A DNA stretch of 64,000 nt, from positions 1,612,001-1,676,000 of the forward strand of contig CAUJLY010000004.1 in NCBI GenBank assembly GCA_963281155.1, given 5' to 3'. Source of the DNA: Rhabditophanes sp. KR3021. Its lineage: Eukaryota > Nematoda > Chromadorea > Rhabditida > Alloionematidae. Numbering within the stretch: position 1 is the first letter of the stretch; every line of letters begins with the position of its first letter. Position numbers and translations under genes: made by a program. Under the pieces are notes generated by a model, which was not told the DNA's origin, ran no database searches, and saw only the letters and a program-made list of their open reading frames with translations. This document shows positions 22,060-31,890 of this stretch, one piece after another.

Positions 22060-25000
22060 ATGAGGTTACTGGAGGGTTCGAGAGTTGTTTTAAGTGGTGA
22101 GTTAGTTTTGCCTTTTTCATTTATTAAATAATTCCAGGCCAGAGACTTTACAACTGCAACAACGGTATTTTTGGTTGCATTCCTGCTAGAGAACAACCAA
22201 AAGAACCAGCCTTTGGAAATGTGACGCCCGAAGAGGCTCAACGTCTTCATCTAATCAATGCTTACAGAAGATATGGCTATTTAAAAGCAGATTTAAATCC
22301 ATTAGACCGAGAACAATTAAAAGTCCCCCCAGTCCACGAATTAAACCCAGCTATCTACGGCATCGATGCCACCTGCACTAAAGAACCTGAAAGTGAAAAG
22401 AAATCAGCGACGATCGTCGACATGATTTCTCATTTGGATGAAATTTATTGCGGAAAGATAGGTGCTGAGTTTATGCATCTTCAAAGCTGGGAAGAAAGGT
22501 CTTTCTTTGCTTCTGAATTCGAAAGACTCAAACTAACTCCTATCGACAATCAACAAAAAAAGGTTGTTGCCGAGTTGATGTTGAAGTCGCAAAATTTTGA
22601 CAACTTTCTGGGAACTAAGCTTTCCACACTTAAGAGGTATGGAGCTGAGGGGTCTGAGAGCATGTTTGGTTTTTTCCATGAAATCTTCAATACAGCTCCT
22701 TTCAATGATATCAGTGATATCATTCTCTGCAAAGCTCATCGTGGTCGCCTAAATCTACTAACAGAATTGATGGAATTTCCTGTTGTTCAGATGTTCCGCA
22801 AGATAAAAGGCAAGCCGGAATTCCCAGAAAACGTCGATGGGTCAGGAGATGTTCTCTCACATCTAACTTCCTCTTTCGACATTCAAAATGAACATGGATC
22901 AGTTCACATTACAATGTTGCCAAATCCCTCACACCTCGAAGCTGTCAATCCAGTTGCGATGGGAAAGGCTAGAGGAAGAGCCGCCACTCTGAGAGTCGGC
23001 GAGTATGCGGATCAGAACAAAAGTGCTTCCACTGTTGGCGACCATATTTTGTGTGTACAAGTTCATGGAGATGGAGCGTTTTCGGGCCAGGGAATTGTCT
23101 GGGAAAGTTTGGCAATGAGCAACGGTAAGCGAAGCAGAAAAAATATTGTCGTCCTCTGCCCAGAGTAAAAGCGAAGGTCTATTTTTCCATGGTAAAACCT
23201 TAGCAATTGATTGAGATTTAAAACGAAAATTAGACAGAATAACCATTTGAAGATATTTGCTCAAAAATTAGTTTAAGAGCCAGTTCACTGATTCGGCGAA
23301 CGGTGTCTTCGTCAGCTGACAAAATGAATGTAGAAGTTCTTTGTGTCCCACAATTGGCAAACTCAGGTGTGAGTAAGCAATGCAGTGTTCCATGGCGAGT
23401 GCCGTTTCTTCATCATACATTTGCTTGAAACAGATTGCTTCGACAACTTCAAAAGTAGTAGCTATTTCATCCTCTTTTTGCGACATTTGACATGCGTAAT
23501 TGCTGGTAGTGGGTTTTTGAAATGCATTTTAATTGATATATCATCTGCAAGCTTTTCAAATCTTCTATCTACATCGTTTGTTTGACCGGTGTAAGAAGAT
23601 ACTTCGGTTTTAGGAGGACGCAACAAGTAGATAATTGTGTCTTTACCTTCATCAGATTTCTAAAAAGAATGATTAATTGAACGACACAATTAAAACTTAC
23701 CTGGGCTTCACCAAGTTCTTTTCTTAAATACTCAATCTAAAAAAGGTCAATCAGTTTAAAAGCATGTGACTTCTCAATCTTATTAATTTGTTTCTATATT
23801 ACCATCTTACTAATTTTCTCCTGGTTTAAGTTCCTCATTACCGAGTCGGTGGAAGTGTTCACTTGGTCGTAAACAATCAAATTGCCTTCACAGCTGAATC
23901 AAGAATAGGAAGATCAACTAAACACCCTACAGACATGGCAAAAGGAATTGATTGCCCAATTATTCATGGTAAATTTTATTAACAAAAAATAAAGTTCGTT
24001 AACAAAAAATTATGCAAACAACAAACCAAAAGTATTAAAAATGGAAACGATTGAGTGGACATTTTCAATTTTTTCATACACAGCACCGCAATACATTTCA
24101 AAAAATTCACCTCTTTCCTCGTCTAAATTACGATGCATCTCTAAAGCATTGATTATACAACATCGAGGCTTGGTTGTGACTTATTCTTAGAATGGAATAT
24201 TTGTTTTTTTGCAAAAATATTCTTCTATAGAAACTAAAATAAATTTTGGTAGGAACTAGGTAAAATTAAAGATGTTATAGGAACTACATAAGTAAAAGTA
24301 AAGATTTTATAGGAACTAAGTAAAATTAAAGATGTTATAGGAACTAAATAAAATTAAATGGTATCTAAAAAACCAACAATAATAACACAAAGTCCCTGTG
24401 ACATTTACGAAACTACTGAAATAAAGTCTTAGGATAAAACAGTAAACTGTCTTCCTTTACAGGCGCCATTTAAACTGAGTTTGTTTAACTTGATTCAATT
24501 GCTTTAAGTCTGCCTTACAAATTTGACATAGGTATGATCCGTGGTAGTAACCGTGTGTTGGAATTTAATACTTGTTGTGCAATTAGAATATTAAGATTTG
24601 TAATTTGAAAGTATAATTGTTTAATTTCCATATATTTAAAGTCAATGGAGATTCACCAGAAGATGTTATCAGAGCTGCAAGATTAGCCGTTAATTACAGA
24701 CAAAAGTTTAGAAAAGATGTCTTTGTCAATATGATTTCATTCAGAAGATGGGGGCACAATGAATTAGATGATCCCAGTATGACGCAACCTTTGATGTATG
24801 ACATTATTGAGGCTCGTGACAGTGTTCCTGATGAATTTTCGGAGAAGTTGATTTATGAGGGTATTTATACGGAGGAAGAAAGAGATGCTTTGATCAAGGC
24901 TCATACTGCTCATCTTCAAGACGAGTTTAAGAAGGCTGATACTGAGGGACCTGTTGCTAAGCATTTGGAGGGGAATTGGAAGGGATTTGTTCAGGCTCCA

Positions 25001-28000
25001 AAGGCGGTGACCAAATGGGATACTGGATTTGATGTCGATCATCTTCGTTTTATTGGAGCTGCTTCAGTTAAAGTACCTGAGAACTTTGCTGTTCATCAGC
25101 ATCTAAAGAAAATGCATTTAACTGGTAGAATCAACAAAATCGAAAAAGGAGAGGGAATTGACTTTGGAACAGCAGAAGCTCTAGCATTCGGAAGTATCTT
25201 AGCTCAAGGTTTTGACGTCAGAATCAGTGGACAAGATGTCGGCAGAGCAACCTTTGCTCATCGCCATGCTATGCTAGTTGACCAAAATACGGATGAAATT
25301 TACGTTCCTCTTAATAATATGTCACCAGATCAAACTCATTTCATTGAATTAGCTAATTCTTTGTTGAGTGAGGAAGCTGTTTTAGGATTTGAATACGGTT
25401 ATTCTATCGAAAGTCCAAATAGACTATCCATTTCGGAGATGCAATTTGGTGGTAAGTTAGCTGGTTTCATACACAAAATAGTGTAACTTTTATTACAAAA
25501 TTAAAATATGTTAGGATAGAAATACAATTAAAATGGTTACTTTGGTCAAGAAAATGAGCGTTCTACATATTACAAAGTTACGTAGTTGTTGTAACTCTTG
25601 GTGATGTCCTTGATTTCTTTTTTCGTGAAATAGGTGACAACTTTTTTCTTTTTGAATTCTTCAATTATTAATTCATAAAGTTCCTCTTTCTTTTTATCAT
25701 CAATACATTTAACTTTAAGATAATATAAATCAGATCCACAAGTTCGATTTATAATTCCTTGAACAAGATGCTTCCAAGTAATGATATTTCCGTAGCTTCA
25801 GCATTTAATTGTCCAATTTCAAAGATGGTTGTTTGGAATATTCCTGATGTTTAGTTGATTATTTATTGATAAAGTTCTGGATGATCTTATTCACGGAAAC
25901 ATAAAATATTCATAAACTCTAATATGTTCTTGACTAATCAAATTCTGTTGATCCGAGCTTCCTATATATCCCCTATTATTCATAAACATTGCAGATTGAT
26001 TTTCCTCTTTGCATCTTTCTTTAGCTTTCTCTACATTGCTTTCATCAATCTTCTGGCAATTGCACACATAATATGGACAATTATGCATAGAAAGTGTTTT
26101 ATTATAAGAATCATAGTGCTTATATAGTGTATAATATGATTACTAATGGCCAATTGATTATTGACCTACGTAACAAATTAGGCTTTCTATGAATGCATAT
26201 TCATTAAACTTATTGAGTAGCTCCTTTCCCGGTAAGTCATTTGCCTATCCTTTATACAAATCACTTAAAGCATCCAATTTTATTTTCGAATGAACTGGTA
26301 AAGTTCCTGCAATATGATATTGCCTCCAATTCTTCCCATCGTATATGAAAACATGAGTACGTGTAAATTATTCATAACTGTGGAATAGAATATAGAGAAC
26401 TAACTTTATTACCTTGCAAAATAATACATTAACATATACAATCGGTGTAAGAGATAATAGTGGGATAGAGATACAAGGAAAGGACATGCTATCATCATGG
26501 GCGTATCCGACATCCCCCGGTTAAAACAGTTCGCACGGAGCTTACTGTGCGGAAGTGGATTTTACCAAATGTATCTTTTATACAAAATACTTGACCATCA
26601 CGTGACACAATAATACATTTTTCCCAGCTAAGGCCATCTGAATCAGGATGTCTTAAAAATTATCCCTCAGTGTTTAATTTTTCAGTTACCCTTTTTGGTT
26701 GTTTGCTCAGGTCAAAAGGTTGAATAGTTTTTGTTAAAAATTGATGTTCAACTGTCTCGTCGGTGTTTTTTACCATGCGGGTGTTGATTTTTTGTTTTGC
26801 TTTTTTCAAAGCTTTAGTTTTACATTCATTTTTAAATTTAACAATTGCATCTTTTATGGTTCTAACTGCTCTTTCAGCATAGCCATTTGTATGATGTTCG
26901 TACGCTATAGCGTAGTCAAGACCTATGTTATTACTATTCAAAAAATTAGTGAAATCTTTGTGTTTAAAGCATTTTTGATTGTCACAGACAATTTTTTGAG
27001 GGAACCCACGTATTTGTGCAAATTTGTTCAACTCTTTCACAATTGTTTTTGTGTCTTGTTTCTGCACCCATTCAGCGTAAATGAGTTTGCTGAAACAATC
27101 AACGATTACAAGGAACCATGATTTATATTGTTCAACGTAACCTAAATCCATATGCACTCTTTCAAGGGGGTATCTACATTTAGGCCAACTTTTAAAAATT
27201 TTTCTTTTTCGACAGGTTTCTAAACAGGTCGTACAACTAGCTATCAAGTCTTTGATTTCTGATGTTATGCCAGGTGCGTAGTACCTATTTTTGATTTGCC
27301 TGTAGGAGTCGACAAAACTTCTATGTAATGGCAAATGAATTTCTTTAACCAACTTCTTATAGAGTGAGCGGGGAACAACCGGTCTATCTTTATTAATCAC
27401 AAGTAACCCATTTTGATCTAGTGAGAGTTGGTGTCTCATCTTAATAAATTTATTTAATTTTGTGTTTTTGGAAGCAGAGGGGAAGTTGTCTGAATCCAGC
27501 CATCTAATGACTTGTCTAAGAATGTTGCATTTATGTTGACATTCAGAGATGAGAGTGTTGTTAATACCTGTGGTGTTCAAAGCAATAATTTCCATCACTT
27601 CTACATCATCATCATCTGCACTATCTACAACCTGGTTAGGTTTTAGGCATCTACTAAGACAATCAGCTAAAACATTCTTTTTACCGGCAATATGAATAAT
27701 CTCTAGATCATACGCTTGAATCACCAGACTCCACCTTAGCAATCTATCGTTGAGATCTGCTTTTTTAAAGAAGGTAACTAGGGATTGGTGGTCTGTGAAG
27801 GCCTTAACTCTAGTATTGTAGATTATGTTTTTGTAGCGCTTTAAACTTTGCACTAATGCCAATGCCTCTAAGTCGCTAATATGGTACCTATTTTCGGCAT
27901 TTTTTAAGGATCTACTATAGAAAAGAATTGGTCTCATCATGCCATCTTTCTTTTGCATCAGAACACTACCTATTCCTTGATAACTAGCATCAACGTAGAT

Positions 28001-31000
28001 TTCAAAAGGATTCGTACCAGCAACGGCACCTTTAATGTCTGGCTGTATTAGAATTGGGGAATGTTTTACAGCACTTTTCACTTTTTCAAAAGCATCATTT
28101 TGGCAATCTAACCATTCAAATTTTTTTTTACTGATCAACTCGTAAAGGGGTTTGGTCATGGCTGCATGATCATAAATAAAACTCCTAAAGTAGTTGACAA
28201 AACCTAGGAAACTCTGTAGGGTTACCATGTCATAAGGTTTAGCAAAGTCAAGGCATTTCTTAACTTTTGCTTCATCCAGTTGGAGACCTTCCTTGCTGAT
28301 TGTAAAACCAACAAAGTCTAACTTACTCACAAATAACCTGCATTTATCAGGGTTAATTTTAAGTTTTGCTTTGCCTAACCTAGTTAACACGAGTTCAAGT
28401 AACTTTTTGTGTTCTTCTTCTGTTTCTGTTGCCAGCAGAATATCATCAACATAGACAAACACAGATTTGCCGATAATATCCGGAAATAAACTTTCAACAA
28501 GTCTTTCAAACTCAGAAGGAGCGGTTGCCAGTCCAAAAGGTAGGACGTTAAACTCAAACAGACCATAGTCTGTTGTAAAAGCGGTTATGGGCTTGGATTC
28601 TTCATCCAATTCAATTTGCCAGTAGCCTTTTGTACAATCCATGGTGGAGAAGTACTTTTTGTTGTGAAGGGATAAAAGCAGTTGCTCGATGTTAGGCAGA
28701 GGGTAAGAGTCAAGCTTAATAACCTCGTTAAGTCGTCGAAAGTCAACACACATTCGTATCGTTTTGTCCTTTTTTGGTACTAAAATAACCGGACTAGCCC
28801 ATGGGCTTCTACTTTTTCAAATGACACCCATTCTCAACATCCCATCAATAATTTTCTTAAATTCATCCTTGATGGCTAAGGCAACTTGCCTTTTTTTGCT
28901 TCTGATAGGAGTAGCTTTGCCTATGTCAATCTTATGTTTGATAATGTTAGTTCTACCCAAATCTTGGGGTGTTGGCTAAACACATCTTTAAATTTAATTT
29001 TTAAATCTTTAACTGTTTCGTTGCTATCTTTGAGAGTAGCAATCGTTCTGTTTTCGCTATCTTGTTCTAAGCAAGACATCAACTTTAGCCGTAGCTCTTT
29101 TGATCTATTCAATGCATTTGTACCTATTATAATATCTACATTTGCAAGGGTATTTTTTGATATAAGACAATCAATTTGCTTGTCGAAAATTTTGATTTTC
29201 GTTTGACCTATAAGAGGTACTTTTTGCCCTTGTGCATCAGAAACTTTTAAGTGGGGTTGTAATTTGTGCACCTTCAAGCCATGTAATTTTTTAAAGAAAC
29301 TATTGGTCAATAATGTCATCGACGCACCAGAATCAAGCAAAATGCTAGCATTAATGCCCTGTACAATAGATGAAATAGTGCACTTAGTGCCAAATAATAA
29401 ACAATAATTATCAGAATTTATGGAAGGGGAAGAGGATGATAAATTAGCAAAAGAGGATACAATAGACTGGGAGTTATCCACCGCATTAATTTTTTGTTTA
29501 TGTTGGTGATTGAAGTTACCGGCTGGTTTCTTTTCTCCCTGTTGTTTAGACTTCCAGCTAGGTTGCTTGTGCTCCTTGGGTTGTTGTTTCTTGACAACAT
29601 CGGCTTTGTGTGAGTCTAAGAGTTGCGCAGCTAGTTTGAAACATAGATCCTCGGGAGACATACACTTATCTTCATAACATCCAACAATCAACTTAGCGGC
29701 TTTATCCTTTTGCTTGGTTTTGTTACATGCTTTAAGCAAGATCATGACTTTTGCGGTAACTTTGTCCAACTGATAAGGAACTACCTTGTGCAGTAATTGC
29801 TCCAAGTGAGATAAACTGGACACCGTATCATTTCTTAATTCATACTCCGTGAGACGCATAAACTTGTTTGCGTTTACTTTGGCTTCCACCTTTTTGTTGA
29901 GCATCAAACCTTCTTTCAATCGTTGTACTAACTCTTCGAAATCTAGATCATAACCATCCAGCGTAAGTGTTTCAATGACGATTTTGGCCTGTTTTGTACA
30001 GAAAGACTCCAAAAGAACAACTTTTTGCTTGTTACTGAAGTTGCCATACCTCATGTCGAATCCTGTATAGAACCGCTCCCACGATGACACTCCATCGAAA
30101 TTTTGTAGTATCGGCAGGTTTGATCTCATAGCATCTGTAAGAGTTGCAGGTGGACTTGATATTGGCGTTACTTCTTTTTTTACAGCTTTTGTTTGGGCTT
30201 TCTTATATGTGTCTTGCCAACTTTCTGTCTTTTTGAGCATTTCTTCGACTTGTTCCGATTTTGTTGAGTTCTTCATTATCATTGCCAGCCTTAGCTTTGC
30301 AATATTTTATAATCTTTCGGTGTAGCAATCCGAGAGTGACCAGATTAATTGATCCATCCTGACATATAATGTCAGCAGTGGGAACCTCCATGTGGAATAG
30401 AATATAGAGAACTAACTTTATTACCTTGCAAAATAATACATTAACATATACAATCGGTGTAAGAGATAATAGTGGGATAGAGATACAAGGAAAGGACATG
30501 CTATCATCATGGGCGTATCCGACAATAACATAGTTGAATGTTTCGACAGGAAGATCATCAATATTAACTTATCTTTTTTCCAAGGAATAGGACAAGTTTC
30601 TAATTTCATACTACATTCAGCATTGCCCATGTTCTTCTGCAATAAATACACTAAATGTAAAAGGTATTTATTTATATAATATGTGAGTATAACTATTAGT
30701 TATGATATAGAATGAATTTTATGTTAAATTATTTGTTTATATACCTGCTCGATGTAACCATTCACCGATCATCTATAGCATCTTCGTATGTCGTATTAAT
30801 AGGTACTCTACCACTCAACATTGATAGGTGTATCAAGACACTACAGAAAATTGGTCCTCCATCTGTTTCTTGTATCCAAAATAATCATACAAAATGTTTT
30901 AATTGATAATTTGCAACCGTTTATTTCTGTAACAATGCTAATTTGTTGTTTGATCGATAGACTTCTTCAATGGAGCCCAGATACAAATAGATACTTTTAT

Positions 31001-31813
31001 TGCATCTGGAGAAAGCAAATGGCTGACTCAAAGTGGATTAGTTATGCTATTGCCTCATGGATATGATGGAGCTGGTCCTGAGCATAGTACTTGTAGAATG
31101 GAGAGATTTTTGCAATTAGTAGACTCGAAAGAAGACCAGTTGCCAGTTGATGGAGATAACGTTAATATGTGGGTTGCTAATCCAACTACTCCGGCTCAAT
31201 ACTTCCATTTGTTGAGAAGACAAGTTATTACCAATTATAGAAAACCACTGATTGTTGTTGGACCAAAGGTTTTGTTGAGACATCCAAAGGCTCAAAGTAC
31301 ATTTGCCGATATGGCTCCAGGAACTCACTTCTTGCCTTTGATCGATGATGTGACTGTTGAAAAGTCTAAAGTAAAGAAAGTCGTCTTTGTTAGTGGGAAA
31401 CATGCGTACGCTCTGGTGAATGAAAGAGATACCAAACAAATAAAAGATGTTGCAATTGTTCGAGTAGAAAGTCTTTGTCCTTTACCAATTAGTGAATTGC
31501 AGAAAATCAAGGCTGCTTATCCATCCGCAACAAGTAATCCTCATACATTACGTAACTCCTTTTAATTAATTTATTTGCAGAGTTTGTGTGGAGTCAAGAA
31601 GAACCACGTAATGGAGGAGCCTGGTCCTTTGTTAATCCTCGTTTTGAGAATGCTGTTGGTATCAAGGTAAATAAATGGTGTTATTATTTGAATTAATTCC
31701 CTTTCTAGCTCCAATATGCTGGCAGAAGAGAATTGGCATGGACAGCGACAGCAATCGGACAACACCATGCTAAAGAACACCAAGATGTTCTGGATGATAC
31801 ATTTGCCTTATAG
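22060..31813 (+). CDS. DHTKD1: 2-oxoadipate dehydrogenase E1 (DHTKD1)
   Basis: Seven exons: 22060-22096, 22138-23124, 23831-23968, 24642-25451, 30961-31533, 31581-31666 and 31709-31813. They join in frame to 911 aa (human 919). The N-terminus [18 protein letters not shown] looks like a mitochondrial presequence. Recognisable blocks include [80 protein letters not shown] and [27 protein letters not shown] separates it from OGDH, which has GMEGMGP. It is a thiamine-diphosphate E1 enzyme that decarboxylates 2-oxoadipate to glutaryl-CoA in lysine and tryptophan breakdown. Introns 2-4 are long and host minus-strand gene remains and a retrotransposon, yet all splice sites and the frame look intact. 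Poly(A) signal at 31885. Confidence 0.93.
23230..23838 (-). pseudogene. GIY-YIG-like gene nested in DHTKD1 intron 2, probably decayed
   Basis: Read on the minus strand: an ATG at 23838, which overlaps DHTKD1 exon 3 by 8 nt; exons 23838-23803 ([12 protein letters not shown]) and 23736-23701 ([12 protein letters not shown]) with proper GT-AG borders; then a long exon from 23659. It starts [20 protein letters not shown], then [13 protein letters not shown], which resembles the opening of a GIY-YIG nuclease fold. Two frame changes follow, near 23490 and near 23365. After them the reading continues sensibly ([20 protein letters not shown]) to a stop at 23230. The domain call is tentative. The breaks suggest a pseudogene, but unseen introns could explain one of them. 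Confidence 0.5.
24020..24560 (-). pseudogene. minus-strand coding remnants in DHTKD1 intron 3
   Basis: Two unusually protein-like minus-strand frames lie in this intron. One, about 24560-24460, reads [20 protein letters not shown] and contains a C-x2-C pair. The other, about 24175-24010, reads [20 protein letters not shown] and runs to a stop. They may be upstream exons of the GIY-YIG-like gene in intron 2; an open antisense frame across DHTKD1 exon 3 would link them. No splice path could be confirmed and no family is recognised, so this is offered only as probable gene debris. Confidence 0.3.
24249..24357. repeat. short tandem repeat in DHTKD1 intron 3
   Basis: About four degenerate units of 28-32 bp, each beginning TAGGAACTA and followed by A-rich sequence ending AAAGAT(G)TT. 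A minisatellite in the intron. Confidence 0.75.
26379..26512 (-). repeat. LTR (3' LTR of the element)
   Basis: 134 bp, TG...CA ends, apparently identical by eye to the copy at 30391-30524. Flanked on its outer side by ATAAC (26374-26378), one half of the target-site duplication. Confidence 0.95.
26660..28957 (-). CDS. pol: retrotransposon pol: reverse transcriptase, RNase H, integrase
   Basis: Long frame of the LTR element; its main uninterrupted part runs 28753-26660 (697 codons). Reverse transcriptase is marked by the fingers/palm block [20 protein letters not shown] and catalytic YVDD. RNase H follows ([15 protein letters not shown]; the later TDHQSL). The integrase has an H-H-C-C zinc region ending IASCTTC and core acidic residues in [13 protein letters not shown] and [11 protein letters not shown]. 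Upstream of 28753 the same frame continues toward protease but holds an in-frame TGA at 28819-28817, where related elements have a sense codon, and it is offset from the gag-protease frame. No chromodomain is recognised at the C-terminus. Confidence 0.93.
28921..30282 (-). CDS. gag: retrotransposon gag-protease polyprotein
   Basis: 453-codon frame from ATG 30282. The N-terminal 250 residues are a gag-like helical region ([20 protein letters not shown] and following) similar in style to the DUF1759-type gag of Pao/BEL elements. A Lys/Gln-rich basic stretch follows, with no CCHC zinc knuckle visible. The aspartic protease active site [11 protein letters not shown] is near residue 315, with the later IIIGTNAL strand. 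The frame runs out at 28921; near 28958 the homologous reading passes to another frame that continues into pol. Whether that shift is a normal programmed one or damage cannot be decided from one copy. Confidence 0.88.
   Translation of the reverse strand: MIMKNSTKSEQVEEMLKKTESWQDTYKKAQTKAVKKEVTPISSPPATLTDAMRSNLPILQNFDGVSSWERFYTGFDMRYGNFSNKQKVVLLESFCTKQAKIVIETLTLDGYDLDFEELVQRLKEGLMLNKKVEAKVNANKFMRLTEYELRNDTVSSLSHLEQLLHKVVPYQLDKVTAKVMILLKACNKTKQKDKAAKLIVGCYEDKCMSPEDLCFKLAAQLLDSHKADVVKKQQPKEHKQPSWKSKQQGEKKPAGNFNHQHKQKINAVDNSQSIVSSFANLSSSSPSINSDNYCLLFGTKCTISSIVQGINASILLDSGASMTLLTNSFFKKLHGLKVHKLQPHLKVSDAQGQKVPLIGQTKIKIFDKQIDCLISKNTLANVDIIIGTNALNRSKELRLKLMSCLEQDSENRTIATLKDSNETVKDLKIKFKDVFSQHPKIWVELTLSNIRLT
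30391..30524 (-). repeat. LTR (5' LTR of the element)
   Basis: 134 bp, apparently identical by eye to 26379-26512. Followed on its outer side by ATAAC (30525-30529), the other half of the target-site duplication. Confidence 0.95.
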
Positions 31814-31884
31814 TTGCATACATTTGTTGATATGATTGTACCCAACCTAGTAACAGTCACTTGATCGCGTGTTTCATAAATTAA

Positions 31885-31890
31885 AATAAA
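31885..31890 (+). terminator. poly(A) signal of DHTKD1
   Basis: AATAAA about 70 nt after the DHTKD1 stop codon. Confidence 0.6.

Larger units (their letters stand above)
26379..30524 (-). mobile_element. Ty3/gypsy-type LTR retrotransposon, 4146 bp
   Basis: Bounded by two 134-bp LTRs that look identical and by a perfect 5-bp target duplication, ATAAC at 26374-26378 and 30525-30529. Oriented opposite to DHTKD1, within its intron 4. Next to the 5' LTR is a candidate primer-binding site starting TGGAGGTTCCC (no spacer); next to the 3' LTR is a purine tract, CCGGGGGA. Gene order on the minus strand is gag, protease, reverse transcriptase, RNase H, integrase, which places it in Ty3/gypsy rather than Copia. 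It has no envelope-like ORF. The pol part is broken by one frame change and one in-frame TGA, so this copy is probably not autonomous despite its apparent youth. Confidence 0.95.
25570..30910 (-). pseudogene. decayed minus-strand gene in DHTKD1 intron 4, split by the retrotransposon
   Basis: Minus-strand protein-like segments occur on both sides of the LTR element. Upstream (30910-30525): [34 protein letters not shown] and, in another frame, [17 protein letters not shown]. Downstream (26378-25570): [20 protein letters not shown] broken by a TAG; a 65-codon frame at 26088-25891 ([20 protein letters not shown]); and a final frame ([20 protein letters not shown]) ending at 25570 after a frameshift near 25785. 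[12 protein letters not shown] crosses the pre-insertion junction once the element is removed, so the element inserted into this gene or its remains. No family is recognised; the IDDLP...F segment vaguely resembles an F-box. Confidence 0.45.

Noticed and set aside
26379..30524. BEL/Pao classification of the element from its DUF1759-like gag
   Set aside because: Reverse transcriptase, RNase H and integrase order and motifs are Ty3/gypsy-type; gag style alone is weak evidence.
22060..31813. OGDH (2-oxoglutarate dehydrogenase) identity
   Set aside because: Length and the [14 protein letters not shown] and GDNVNM blocks match DHTKD1 rather than OGDH.
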